The notes: a model not told the origin generated them from the letters alone. Positions 44,805-57,394 are shown, counted from the first letter of the stretch. The stretch is 58,864 bases of DNA from Phoronis australis (GCA_002633005.1 NMRA01000039.1:1308140-1367003), one strand, 5' to 3'. Numbers and translations are program-made.

Positions 44805-45705
44805 TGTACGAACATAACATGCGGCTATAAAACTGACTTCCCTCACAAAAAGGATGTACTTAAGCTACTTACAAAATTCATTTATGGACAAGAGGCGTTC
44901 TGGCTATTGGTCTGTGGTCTAGTGGATGAGAGATCAAAATAACTGTGGAAAATACCCGGTATCATCGCCTTCAACTCACGTTAAAATCAAAACTGATATA
45001 CGTGTACGTAAAATGTGTTAAGAGACCGGGGTAAACATGTTTTTGTTGCGTCTATTCACCTATTTCACGAAAGCACCATCTTCCCGCGCCATCTTTAAAT
45101 ACTGATCGAAAACGAGGCACACTGATAAAACCTCGTGAGAGATCATCAGCTGGCCATGGTGTACTGTGCAGTGTCAGAACGTACCAATTCCAGTAATAAC
45201 TCGTCGCTATCCTTCCCAGGTATGTACATGTACTTAGCCACTAGCTCGCCCAGTCGCCAATGCGAGTAAAAATGGTGCTGGGCGAGTAGAAGTTGACTTG
45301 CCTGTCGCCCAGGTGGTAAGCGGATTTCAGAGCGCAAAAGCACTATACACTGTATATCGTTCCCAGATGAATATGAATAATTTTCCTCCTCCTTGTGCTC
45401 TTTTTATCATGAATTTAAGGTTCAGTTTGGTCATCGTGTCGATGCTCCGGCAGTAAAAAAACATCGGCGCAGTGCGACCCTACCGATTCAGTACATGTCA
45501 CACGTTACGCGATTCGTCAAAAAACACGGTGTGTGGTCGTGCACAAAGAATTTGTGGACTAGTCCGTAACGAAGAAAAGGGGAGAAAGGTGGAAGACCGG
45601 TCCATGTGCTCATAGCAAATGAAATACTATATTCCTTGAAACTGATTTCTTATTGTAATGTACAATGTCATTTTAGCCAAAATTATTTTATAACATGATC
45701 GTCCT
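44805..45705. other. No recognisable gene
   Basis: Nothing that I can support. Confidence 0.5.
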
Positions 45706-45711
45706 ACAGGT

Positions 45712-46012
45712 GTAATAAGCGCCCATGCCCCTATAAGCGTCCCCACTCGTTTTCAGACTTCGCTAAAACAAGCGCCCAGTCCATGAATGTGTATATATTT
45801 GTGCGAAAAAATGCCTTACCTCACAGTTCTAAAATTCTCCAGTAATGTATTCAATTTATCAATAATATCCGACAGTCCTGAAAAATCATTGTGCACGGAA
45901 TTTCTCGTAGACCACGAGCCTCGCCGCTATGTCGGTATTTAGCCGTGGCTGTACACTTCAAACCGTTCCGCAGTGCTTCAAAAAGAACGCAAAAGATTTG
46001 CTAATCTTGCAA
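45712..46012 (+). repeat. Dispersed repeat R5, copy 1
   Basis: Matches the complement of about 50735-50990 along its length (TAATAAGCGCCCATGCCC, TTTTCAGACTTC, ATGCCTTA, ACAGTCCTGAA, TTCAAAAAGAACGCAAAAG). In the other copy this segment continues directly into R2, so R5 and R2 are parts of one longer element. Confidence 0.7.
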
Positions 46013-46122
46013 GGAAAGTGTCACACTATATGGTCTCGCCCTTCAGAACAGACGCAGCGTACTGGTAACGGGATTGGCCGTATTGTATCTTTCCCGTACA
46101 GATCTTCTCCCACAACAGGAAT

Positions 46123-46530
46123 CCAGGGCCCCGTCTCTAATCTTTGTACTCGAAACGAACTCGTAAATATGTTTGGCAATTTCTCTGCTCCTTTTGTGCG
46201 AACTTAAGATAATTGGTTATCAGACTGTGCTCGAATACATTATAGTTTATGAATAGGAGTTTCTAGTTCAAGTTTGCCCTTGAAGACCCTTATATTCGTG
46301 TTACAAACTCGAGTAAAAACTCGAACTTTCGAGTTCAAAGTCGAACTTATTGCTTTAATATTGGGTTTACAAACTGTGAACTAAGGGCAATAAATTATCT
46401 ACGTAAGTTGTTGTGTAGTCGAGCATAGAATAATAGACACTTATCTTGTTTTCGCCCAAAAGTAGAGTAGAAAATGCCAAACCTAATTTCGAGTTCCATT
46501 TCGAGTAAAAAGATTGGAGACCGGGCCCAG
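46123..46530. mobile_element. Inverted-repeat miniature element with GGGCCC-GTCTC ends
   Basis: Arms of about 40 bp: CAGGGCCCCGTCTCTAATCT with TTGTACTCGAAACGAACTCG on the left, and the complement of CTGGGCCCGGTCTCCAATCT with TTTTACTCGAAATGGAACTCG on the right. The interior has CGAGTAAAAACTCGAA words. hAT-like by its CNGGGCCC ends (inference). Confidence 0.65.
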
Positions 46531-46759
46531 ATTGCTTTGTACACGTCAAATTATAAAAACCGCGAATTGAAACTTGGCCAAGAAGCTCGCTAGGGCCTAC
46601 ATATAATATGTGGGCCTGCTCAATGAGATAAATATAACTACACATACAGCTCATTGTGCCTGTTACTCTGGCAAATGAACACTGATGACACGCACGCGCT
46701 CGCTCACTCGGTGCACACCAGCTGACTCACTTCAATACAAACGTCACGCAAAAACATGT

Positions 46760-47218
46760 GTTTGTCCAGAGTTTTCTCGTTGCGGGGTGCGATCTAGCGC
46801 ACTTTTTTACTTAATCTGCTTTTAATCCCGACTCCGAGTCCACCGGAACTTAGAATCTTAGGAAAGGCCATTTGGAAAACTTAAGGAGGTTTTCAGGTAA
46901 TTTGAGTCGAACCTATTTTTACTCAAGAATTCAAGTTGTCCTATCGACGATCGCGAAGCAGCGACGCATCACTGAGTCGGCAAGTTTTCGCCCTGGGATT
47001 TCAGCACATTTTTTTAAAAAGATCGTAATTTAACAACAGAGTTTGATAGCAATGCACCACAGTTTTGTAGACAGTCTGTCATAGGTTACATACGTCAAAG
47101 CGCGTAAATTTGATGAATCCTAGCTTCCGAGATTTCACCCGTTTTGGAGACCGGGTTTTAACCGCCGTATGCTACAAAAGGTGTCCCCCTGGGCGCTTAG
47201 TAGGGCGAATACGGTAGC
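46760..47218 (+). repeat. Dispersed repeat family R4, copy 2 (longest)
   Basis: Begins near CCAGAGTTTTCTCGTTGC and ends GGGCGCTTAGTAGGGCGAAT + ACGGTA. The 5' half matches 48935-49252 inverted; the 3' half matches 16560-16820. Confidence 0.72.
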
Positions 47219-47224
47219 CCTAAT

Positions 47225-48500
47225 AGATGGTGACTTCAGTGCACGAAACGATGATTTTTATATAAACTAGCAGCAAGTTTGTGGTGACTGGCTCCAACGG
47301 CCGGGTGACTGAACTTCGGGCTGGGCGAGTAGATTTTCTGGCTCCGGCTCTCGCCCAGCTGGCGAGCAGGCCGGGTTTTTCAAGACTAAAAGCCTGGGTA
47401 TATCCCTGACTTCCACACTTTTCCAAAAGAGGGAAAACTACGAAGGAATGGCTGAGGAGGGTAAAAGTCTAGTTGCCGTGCGTATTGGTATGTTTTTTGG
47501 AGATCGATTCAATATCAGACAACTTGATTTTTGGTAACGTTGATAAGTCTTTTGACCACACCACCTTGCAGAACGATGCCATGTTTGTCAAGGCGTCTCG
47601 TTTTCGATCAACACGACAGCAGCGCCCCGCGTTCGTGAAATTGAGGTGAATTAACGTAAATTACTAAACTTGGTTCAGTATTATACAGGCGTACATGTCA
47701 ATAGATATTGGTTGCTTGAGAACACGAAATTGCTGTTTTGCTCATTTTAAATAGCCTGGCTGCATTTGCGGTAGTCGATTAACATTCTCCAGTTTCATAA
47801 ATTGACGAGACTCCATTTTCTTTCTTGTTTCCACGTGCTCAGACAGGCTTGTTAAAGATACTAGTTCCGTTTCATTTTTGTTATGAAACGGATCTTTACA
47901 CAAAATAAACTGAATTTAAGACAGACTTTTATCTAATTATTTTTTATTCTTTTGTGAGTTGTACCAAGAAAAGATGGATACCTGGGAAGTGTCAATCGGA
48001 ATTCGAATGTTGCGATGGTACAATATGAACTTGGAATCTCGCTTACTCTCAAGATCGTACATTGGCTTATGTAAACCTGGAATAACGGAGAAAACCTGGC
48101 GTCTTCAATCAAAAAATCACGTGAACGTTACTATAATTCGTTAACGCGTAAATGCATGATCGTGGGATCAATAATTACAAAAATTCTCTACATTGAACAA
48201 AAATTTTACCCGATTTCTTTAATGTGTATTTAATTCCAAGGTCACGCATACCTGATCTTCAGATAAGCAAAATTCAAGTTCACGCACATCAAGTAAGTTA
48301 TGGAAGGCGTTCGGTAGAAGATAGCTCCGTCCTTCGTTGAAACAACTGCTAAGCGTCCATGAGTTGACTATTACCGCGGCCGTAAATTTTTAATTGAAGA
48401 TTAGTTTGAACGCCGGCTGTTATGCATTCTCAGTTGGCAAAGATTGAGGTACAGGTAAGTCATCAACAGACTTCGACGTGGCGCCACTTGTGTTAACCTC
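47225..48500. other. No recognisable gene
   Basis: Nothing that I can support. A GCTGGGCGAGTAG word is shared with 45270-45290 but is too short to define an element. Confidence 0.5.
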
Positions 48501-48504
48501 AGTT

Positions 48505-48920
48505 TTCGGACATGACAGCGTTTTCACGTTCAGTGACTTTACCAGACGAAGGGGGTTCTGAGCGTGTGATAACATCTAGCTTCTTTGTTAACTGCCAAGC
48601 ACAGTCTTTTGTCTGTTATGACAACAGGCACGCCAATTATCTACCAGGTTTATTACAGACCACGTGTGAAGACCGTCAAACCCAGAGTGAATTGATACAT
48701 TCGGAAAGAATAGATCAGTTATCGTAACTTCGGTTGCAGTTGGGCGATTTTGGCGATTCAAAAACTAAACATGATCACCATTTGACGAGGATTTCAGAAG
48801 TGCTATTGGTTTATGTTCAAATATGTTATGACTTAATTTTTATTTATAACAGCAAGCCCCGTCAGGCTAGATACGATCTTATTGAAGATTAGAGCAATTA
48901 TGGAACAAAAGAGAGATGGC
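48505..48920 (+). repeat. Dispersed repeat R2, copy 2
   Basis: Collinear with 20590-21010 (GACAGCGTT, TTTGTTAACTGCCAAGC, AGTTGGGCGATTTTGG, GAACAAAAGAG). The 3' end with GTTGGGAGCAAC is missing; R4 copy 3 follows directly. Confidence 0.72.
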
Positions 48921-48934
48921 CCAAAATATTATTA

Positions 48935-49252
48935 TTTACTTTCTACAAAATTGTGGTGCATTGCTATCAAAATTCGTTGTTAAATTACGATCATTTTTCA
49001 GAAAATTGTGCTGAAATGCCAGGGCGAAATATCGCCGACATATGCGTTGCTGCTGGTCTCGTAATCGTCGATAGGGTTTGAATTCTTGAATAACAATACA
49101 GTTTCGACTCAACAAATTACCTGAAATCCTCCTCAAGTTTTCCAAATAGCGTCTCTTAAGATTTTTAAGTTCTTGTGGAGTCTGAATTAACTGCAGATTA
49201 AGTCCAAATCTTCGCTAGATTGTAGCCCGCAACACGAGAAAAATCTCTGGAG
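48935..49252 (-). repeat. Dispersed repeat family R4, copy 3
   Basis: The complement matches the 5' two thirds of 46760-47218 (CGTAATTTAACAAC, TGATAGCAATGCACCAC, TTCGCCCTGG, CTATCGACGAT). Confidence 0.7.
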
Positions 49253-49359
49253 GAACACACGATGATGTCACTTGACGTTTGTTTAGAAATGTGTAAGCGT
49301 GAATGTGACAGTAAGCGTGCGTGTGCTTGTCATCAGTGTTCATTTTCCAGAGTGAATGC

Positions 49360-49529
49360 CAGTGGTGGATTTAAAAGGGGGGGGGGGGGAGAGCAAGGGG
49401 GCCATGCCCCCTCCCTTAAAATTCTCCCACATTCCATTTGGCAGCTTGGGAGTGCGAAAGTCTGATGGGCAAAAGCTTGGCTAATACTTTGCCCTAGTCC
49501 CCCTAACTCAAAATCCTGGATCCGCCCTG
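49360..49529 (+). mobile_element. Miniature hAT-like element, copy 4 (family M1)
   Basis: 170 bp, same orientation as copy 1. Ends CAGTGGTGGATTTAAA and TCCTGGATCCGCCCTG, with a perfect 5-bp duplication AATGC (49355-49359, 49530-49534). A run of G near 49378 varies between copies. Confidence 0.85.
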
Positions 49530-49539
49530 AATGCGATGT

Positions 49540-50160
49540 AATGATCTAGGTGTGCATTTTAACCAAAGAAATTAACTCAAGCAGTCAATCAGAGCGTTTT
49601 CTAATATTTAGCACTTACTGACCTCAGTATGCTAAAAACGTTCGAGAATCGTTTTGGCAAGACCGATATGTCACTCACTGAGTCGCCGGGTGAGTGGATG
49701 CGTGACCGTAGTGTTACAGCTATTTTCCGGAAGATTCGGGGTGTAAGGGTGCGAATGTGTTCACTATTAGTGGGTCATTTTGACTAGCAAAAACACCAAC
49801 TATGATTAGTTAAAAAAAAATTCTTAAAAATAATGCAACAATTTTCGTTATTCGAAATTTTCGGAAATTAGTGCCAATATTTATTTCTTGCCGATGCTAT
49901 GTTACCCGTTTCATGAATAGATAGATCCCGACTAAATGTCATCGATGACAGCCGGTACATTATGCAGCGCGCGCTTCTTGGCCGCGTGCTAACACTGGTC
50001 GAGTTTTTTTATTAGTCTTCGATTCACGGTTTTCACGTGTACAAAGACGTTTGGATTCCTGTTGAGGCCGGATAAGATCTGTACCGGCAAGATACAATGC
50101 AATCCTGCTGACAAGTACGCTGCGTCTCAATGTTTTCAAAGTCCAGACCATAGCGGGGCA
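49540..50160. other. No recognisable gene
   Basis: Nothing that I can support. Confidence 0.5.
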
Positions 50161-50164
50161 CATC

Positions 50165-50990
50165 CTTCGTGACGGCGACATCCCGTTGCTCCCAACTTGC
50201 TCGATTCTATAGCCAACAACAAGTTGGGAAGTTTACCCCTGTAGCCAATATCTTACGCGACTGATAACTCCGTTCTGGCTTTCATGATTGGAGGGCCTGT
50301 GCTCTTTTGTTCGATAGTTGCTCTAATCTCCGATCAAATCGTATCTAGCCTGACGGCTGGACTGATAAAAATAAAAGTTAAGTTATGATATATTTGAGCT
50401 TAAACCAATAGCATTTCAGAATTCCTGGTCAAATACTGATCATGTTCCGTTTTTGAATCAGCAAAATCTCCCAACTACAACAGAATTTAAGACAATCTAT
50501 TCTGTCCTAACGGATTACAAACGCACTGTATTTGACTGTGTTCTGAATACGCGTTCGGTAATAGCGTGCAACCACCGTATACTGTACGTTTCCTTTGAAG
50601 CTTGGGAGATAATTGGCCTGTTTGTTAGCATACGGGACAAAAGACTGAGCTGGGCAGTTAACAAAAGAGCCAGATATTATCGCAAGTTCAGCACCCCTCA
50701 CGTCTGGAAAAGTTACCGAACGACAGAACGCTGCAATGCTCGCAATAGCAGCAAAACTTTTGCGTTCTTTTTGAATTGCGGCGTAAGTTTGAAGTTATAC
50801 GGACATAACCGTAAGGCTTGTGGTCTACAAATTCAGGACTGTGGGATCTTTCATTTGATAAATTGGCCTGGAACTGTAGGGAGGGCCTAAGGCATTTTTC
50901 GCATGTAGTTCATGGGCTGGGCGCTTACTTTAGAGAAGTCTGAAAACGCGTGGGGGCTCTTCTTGGGCATGGGCGCTTATTAGGGCAAAT
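50165..50990 (-). repeat. Longest copy of the composite repeat R5-R2
   Basis: Read on the minus strand: CTAATAAGCGCCCATGCCC (R5) to about 50735, then CAGCGTTCTGTCG... to CAAGTTGGGAGCAACGGGAT (R2). At ~825 bp it is the fullest copy. A 145-codon + strand frame across it (50453-50890) is not conserved in the other copies and is not taken as a gene. Confidence 0.7.
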
Positions 50991-50999
50991 AGCGGCAGA

Positions 51000-51930
51000 A
51001 TTACATACAGCAACGTAGTTTAATGCACACAAATCGCATGTCGTGCAAACCAATCGGCCATTCAACATACGTTAATCAATCCCAGTAGCCTTTGCTCAAC
51101 CTAATTTCCGGACATGTGCAATCGTTAAATCGACTGGGTTGCAACTCCGCTATAGAGCACTTCGACATTGCAGTAATCGGTACCCACTATTCCTTTATTG
51201 AAACTATCCCATAAGCCGAACGTGAAATGTCTGGTGAGCTACAATTTGTCTGCGGAAAACTTGGGATACTTTACTAAAAATAGACAGTACTCTCGTAGAA
51301 CCAGAATCTATGGAACAAGCGAGAAGTAATTTGCAGATTCAGTTAGACTGGTTGGTCAGATTGGCAAGTTGATCCCCCCAAAAACAACTAGTATTTGCGG
51401 TGGGTGGACATTTACCTCAAAGAGAACAATACCCTTAGGCTTTAACCTCCATTGAAGGTGTTTTAATGAGACATGATAATTATTGTCCGTTTCCAAAGGT
51501 GTTCAATGTGTATTGTACATGTACATGTATGTCAGCTTGAGCAGTCATAAGAACAAATAATTCTTCACTGAACACCCCCTCCCGTTTTCTATTTAGTATT
51601 GCATGTATTTAGTGGACGGGTTTGAATACTGCGCTTTTCACTTTGTGTGCAGCACCCGCCCCCCAGCCGGGCAGAACCCGACAGATTGCCCTTGTTTTGC
51701 ACCGAGTCAGTACACACGCTAAACCTTACTGGAGTTCTTATGGAGACTTTTACACTTAAAGCGTTAATACAAGTTCAGAGTTGGTAGATGGATCATGGAA
51801 TAAATGTGAATGGACGAAGAAAAGGTGAACTCGTTTTGTTATTTGAAGCTGTGAACGGACTAAAATTGGAAATCTACCCGGGCTAGACCTGAATACCGCA
51901 GGCACAGAGGGGTGATAGTTAATCCCCATA
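51000..51930. other. No recognisable gene
   Basis: Contains only a short TACATGTACATGTA palindromic run near 51517. No gene seen. Confidence 0.55.
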
Positions 51931-51931
51931 A

Positions 51932-52171
51932 CATGTCGTGAACACATCCACTAAAACAAGAAACTGTAGGAACACCGCATTTATCCACCTTCACTCTTAT
52001 CAGGCTTCTATTGTAAGTCAGCATGCGTGAATAATTGGCTGATAAGCCACCTCTGGAACTACTTTGGGCTGAATGGATGACCAGGCCATAAAATGATAAT
52101 TAGCCAAGACCAGTTACTATAATGCAACAAAGGACAAGTAATAATGTCTTGCATCACCTAGCCTTGGTGGA
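51932..52171 (+). repeat. 240-bp segment, copy outside the satellite
   Basis: Equal to 54004-54243 at 238 of 240 positions without any gap. It ends one base before a single N (52172). Confidence 0.95.
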
Positions 52172-52172
52172 N

Positions 52173-52990
52173 TATCCGTTTCACAATATACAACAACTAA
52201 AATCAAATGAAACACGCACATGTGCATATAGAGCTAATACATACTATGACTCTGGACACAATTTAGTCAACAAATAACTTGAACATATCCATGAAAACAA
52301 CCTCGCGTTTCGCTCGACTTTCTTTAACCCGGAGCCATTTTGAGGAATTTACGTGAAATCACGCCTGTTGACAAATAAAAAGTCCAAGGGACAGAAATCT
52401 TTCGAATTTCACTCGATATCTTCCCATGCTATTTCCAAGTGTCACGCGCCAGGTCACGTGCTTCGCTCAGTCTCGCGCTAACCTTTGCCTCATACTCACC
52501 TGGCTCAGTTGAAATACTTCGCGGTTATGGCGCGTGGGGTGAAAATGTTAACAATAATCTAAAAGTGGAGTAGGAAATCTCCACCAAAGTCACCTGAATT
52601 GTCTTTACAATGCTTTTTCAAAGATAAATGTTTAGAAGCAGAAATGATCACTTAAAAAGATAGTAAGCGCCTTTTTAATAGTTTTAAGTGTAGAATGCAT
52701 TTTTAACAAGGTGAAAACTTAATGGGTGAGCGGATTTCGCTTACCGCCAGCTTAAAACACGCGGGACGAAATTAGAACAGAACGTGATGGAATGTATTTT
52801 AGTGCGAATCTGACTCATTTGCCATAACATTGAGGGTTATTTGGCATCATACACACTAAAAATTAAAAACTCGTAGTAAACTGAACAGAATACACTCTGC
52901 TACCGTGTCAGGCAAATGGCCAAACGACAGCTATTGTCCTACTTCCGGTGATGTCACAGTTAAGTCTCACATAATGTCGCGTTGTTGTTA
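52173..52990. other. No recognisable gene
   Basis: No gene or element that I recognise between the single N and the first module. Confidence 0.5.
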
Positions 52991-52994
52991 TTAA

Positions 52995-53660
52995 GGAGGC
53001 ACAGAACAGTTCTCACTGGGTTTTGGCCAGCAAAACACACATCACTTGATTTGTCACATTTTCTTCACTCTGTCAAAAAGCGGATGCAAAGAATGACATG
53101 TTTTCAATTATTTCACATAAAAAGCCCTGCAGATGAGCGCAGAAACTTTATTCTCTTTTGTATTTTTGACACTTTCAATCCCACTGAAAACCAAGCTAGA
53201 CTAAGAAAAATAGGGACAAAAAAGCAAAATCGGCACATTTCACCCCCAAAACACCACTTCCCTACCGATGCACGACTAAAACCAACAATAGATTCTGAAA
53301 GAAAATTTCCTACAGATTCCGAAAATGTGGTCCAAAAGTACTGCCAACCAACTAATTTTTTGGCAATTCTTGCTTGTTTGAGGGCTACCTAAAATCACAG
53401 CCAATTTCTCAGTCGCTAACCGGCAATGCACAATTGCAGCCGGGGGTCACTATCTTGAAGAACAGTGCAGCTACAGCAAAGAAAGTGGCCTTTTTATCCA
53501 CAGCATGTTCACAAATACAAACAAACCACATTCACTGAGACTACGTGCAATGCACACCTACAAAATGCCACCAAACTTGGCCTACCCCAAAATTTTAATA
53601 TTTTGGGAGAGCAAATTGGCCGCGGCCGCAGCCTAACTATATAGTGCCACCATACGGATC
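52995..53660 (+). repeat. Module A, first copy
   Basis: A ~665-bp block from GGAGGCACAGAACAGTTCTC to CAGCCTAACTATATAGTGCC just left of the satellite. It recurs in direct orientation at 57934-58600, 4939 bp away, with roughly a tenth of bases changed by eye. A 136-codon frame (52982-53392) is broken by frameshift in the other copy, so it is probably non-coding. Confidence 0.88.
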
Positions 53661-54003
53661 TCCCTATTTTTTCATTAGCCCATTAGTCAAAGGGGACCTG
53701 CCCAATTTTTTCATTAGGCAATCGGTCGCTACTGACCTGCCCCTTTTTTCATTAGGCGATTAGTCAAAACTGACATGCCCAATTTTTCATTAGGCCATCA
53801 TCCGATATGGACCTGTCCATTTTTTCATTAGGCCATCAGTCGATACAGTGCTGCAAATTTTTTCATTAGGCCGTAAGACCATATGGACCTGCCCAATTTT
53901 TCATTAGGCCATCATCCGATATGGACCTGTCCATTTTTTCATTAGGCCATCAGTCGATATGTACCTGTCCATTTTTTCATTAGGCCATCAGTCTATATGA
54001 ACC

Positions 54004-54340
54004 CATGTCGTGAACACATCCACTAAAACAAGAAACTGTAGGAACACCGCATTTATCCACCTTCACTCTTATCAGGCTTCTATTGTGAGTCAGCATGCGT
54101 GAATAATTGGCTGATAAGCCACCTCTGGAACTACTTTGGGCTGAATGGATGACCAGGCCATAAAATGATAATTAGCCAAGACCAGTTACTATAATGCAAC
54201 AAAGAACAAGTAATAATGTCTTGCATCACCTAGCCTTGGTGGAAAGCTGTATACNTCTAGTTCAATTTTCCATACCCCGCCGTTTACCTTAAACACCGGG
54301 GCTAGAACCAATTTTATTTAGTGGGAATGTTCATAGCATG
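54004..54340 (+). repeat. Non-satellite insert within the array
   Basis: The first 240 bp duplicate 51932-52171; a single N sits at 54255; the remainder to about 54340 (TTCCATACCCCGCC onwards) is unique. Either a real insertion or an assembly join. Confidence 0.85.
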
Positions 54341-56514
54341 CTGTCCATTTTTTCATTAGTCCATCAGTCGATACGGACCTGCCCATTTTTTCATTAAGCC
54401 ATCAGTCGATATGGGCCTGTCCTTTTTATTAGGTTATCTGTCAATACGGACCTGTCCATTTTTTCATTAGGCAATCAGTCGATACGGATATGCCTATTTT
54501 TTGTTATCCCATTAGTCAAAGACTATTTGTCCGTTTTTTCATTGGGCCACTGTGCGGACCTGCCATTTTTTTAATTAGGCCATGCCATTAGTCAAAACAG
54601 ATCTACCAATTTTTTGATTATGCCATCAATCGACACGGACCAGTCCATTTTTTCAGTAGGCCATCAGTCAATACAGTGCTGCAAATTTTTTCATTAGGCC
54701 ATAAGACCATATGGACCTGCCCAATTTTTCATTAGGCCATCAGTCGATATGGACCTATCAATTTTTTGATTAGGCCATCAGTCGATATGGACCCGTCCAT
54801 ATTTTCATTAGTCCGTCAGTTGATACGGCCTGCCCATTTTTTTATTAGGTCATCAGTCGATACGGACCAGCCCCTTTTTTCAATGAGCAATCAGTTAAAA
54901 CTGACCTGCCCAATGTTTCATTAGGCCATCAGTCAATATGGACCTGTCCATTCTTTCATTAGGCCATCGGCCGACATGAACCTGTCCATTTTTTAATTAG
55001 TCCATGAGTCGATACGGATGTGCCCAATTTTTCATTAGGCCAGCAGTCGATATGGACCTGTCCTTTTTTATTGGACCATCAGTCAATACGGATCTGCCTA
55101 TTTTTTCATTAGCCCACTAGTAAAAGAGGACCTGTCCATTTTTCATTGGGCTACTGTGCGGACCTTCCCATTTTTAATTAGGCCATTAGTTTAAGCAGAC
55201 ATACACTTTTTATTCATTATGCCATTAGTCGATACGGACCTGTCCATTTTTCAGTAGGCCATCAGTCGATATGGACCTGTCAATTTTTTCATTAGGCCAC
55301 CAGTCAATACCGTCCTGCAAATTTTTTCATAAGGCCATCAGTCGATACGGATCTGTCCATTTTGTCATTTGGCCATCAGTCAATATAGACCTGCCCATTT
55401 TTCATTAGGCTATCAGTCGATATGAACCTGTCCATTTTTTCATTAGTTCATCAGTCGATACGCACCTGCCCATTTCTTCGTTACTCCATCAGTCGATACG
55501 GACCTGGCCTTTTTTTCTTTAGGCCATCCGTCGATATGGACCTGTCTATTTTTCATTAATCCATTAGTCAAAACTGACCTGCCCAATTTTTCATCAGGCC
55601 ATCAGTCGATATGGACCTGTCAATTTTCTCATTAGACCATCAGTCGATATGGCCCTGTTAATATTGTCATTAGTCCATCAGTCGATACGGACCTGCCCGT
55701 TTTTTCATTAGGTCATCAGTCGATACGGACCTGCCCATTTTTTCATTAGGCGATTAGTCAAAACTGGCCTGCCTAATTTTTCATTAGGCCATCAGTCGAT
55801 ATGGACCTGTCCTTTTTTGTTAGACCATTAGTAAAAGAGGACCTGCCCATTTTTTCATTGGGCCTCTGTGCGGACCTGCCCATTTTAAATTAGACCATTA
55901 GTCAAAACAGACCTACCCTTTTTTCATTATGTCATCAGTCGATACGGACCTGTCCATTTTTCAGTAGGCCGTAAGTCGATACGGACCTGTGCATTTTTTC
56001 ATTAGATCATCAGTCAATATAGACCTACCCATTTTTCATTAGGCCATCAGTTGATATGAACCTGTCCATTTTTTCATTAGTCCATTAGTCGATATTGACC
56101 TGCCCCTTTTTTCATTAGGCAACTTGTCAAAACTGAACTGCCCAATTTTTTATTAGGCCATCACCCAATATGGACCTGTCCACTTTTTCATTATGCCATC
56201 AGTCGATATGTACCTGTCCATTTTTTCATTAGTCCATCAGTCGATAAGGACCTGCCCATTTTTTCATTAGGCCACCAGTCAATACAGTCTTGCCAATATT
56301 TTCAGAAGACCATCAGTCGATACGGACCTGTCCATTTTTTCGTTAGGCCATCAGTCGATACGGACCTGTCCATTTTTTCTTTAGACCATCAGTCAATATA
56401 GACCTGCCCATTTTTCATTAGGCCATCAGTCGATATGAACCAGTCCATTTTTCCATTAGTCCATTAGTCAATATTGACCTGCCCCTTTTTTCATTAGGCA
56501 ACTTGTCAAAACTG

Positions 56515-56665
56515 GCTTGAGTTCAGTAGACGCTAGGACCTACGCTAGGACCTTGCAAAAACCTAGTCAAAGTCACGTGTTCTCATTTAAAATGCACGGC
56601 AATATCTCACGTAATCTCGCGAAGTCTTGCTTTTTAGCGAGGTCCTAGCGTTACTGAACGGGAGG
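56515..56665 (-). mobile_element. Harbinger-like miniature element, copy 2 (family M3)
   Basis: 151 bp, the reverse of the copy at 17795-17945. Target duplication CTG at 56512-56514 and 56666-56668. It lies inside a satellite unit; removing element plus one CTG restores the unit sequence AAAACTGAACTGCCCAATTT seen at about 56125-56150. Confidence 0.85.
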
Positions 56666-57393
56666 CTGAACTGCCCAATTTTTCATTAGGCCATCACCGA
56701 ATATGGACCTGTCCATTTTTTCATTATGCCACCAGTCGATATGTACCTGTCCATTTTTTATTAGTCCATCAGTCGATACGGACCTGGCTTTTTTTTCATA
56801 AGGCCATCAGTCGATATGGACCTGTCTATTTTTTCTTTAATCCATTAGTCAAAACTGACCTGCCCAATTTTTCATTAGGCCATCAGTCGATATGGACCTG
56901 TCAATTTTCTCATTAGACCATCAGTCGATATGGCCTTGTTAATATTGTCATTAGTCCATCAGTCGATATGGACCTGCCTGTTTTTTCATTAGGTCATCAG
57001 TCGATATGGACTTGCCCATTTTTTCATTAGGCGATTAGTCAAGACTGACCTGCCTAATTTTTCATTAGGCCATCAGTTGATATGGACCTTTCCATTTTTT
57101 CATTAGTCACTCAGTCGAAACGGACCTGCCAATTTTTTCTTTAGGCCATCAGTCGATACGGATCTGCTCATTTTTTCATTAGGCCATCAGTCGATATGGA
57201 CCTGTCCATTTTTTCATTGGGCCGTCAGTCGATATGGCCTTGTTAATATTGTCATTAGTCCATCAGTCGATATGGACCTGCCTGTTTTTTCATTAGGTCA
57301 TCAGTCGATATGGACTTGCCCATTTTTTCATTAGGCGATTAGTCAAGACTGACCTGCCTAATTTTTCATTAGGCCATCAGTTGATATGGACCT

Positions 57394-57394
57394 N
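57394..57394. other. Single N inside the satellite
   Basis: Separates an exact ~165-bp copy of 56923-57089 (left) from an almost exact ~290-bp copy of the block starting near 55523 (right). Confidence 0.9.

Noticed and set aside
45240-47400. GCTGGGCGAGTAG words at about 45277 and 47317 as a repeat family
   Set aside because: The shared stretch is too short and neighbouring sequence does not align.
50453-50890. 145-residue open frame
   Set aside because: It runs antisense across repeat R5-R2, and the frame is not kept in the copies at 20590, 45712 and 48505.
52982-53392. 136-residue frame in module A as a protein
   Set aside because: The second copy of the module (57934 onwards) breaks the frame by an indel, so there is no sign of coding constraint.
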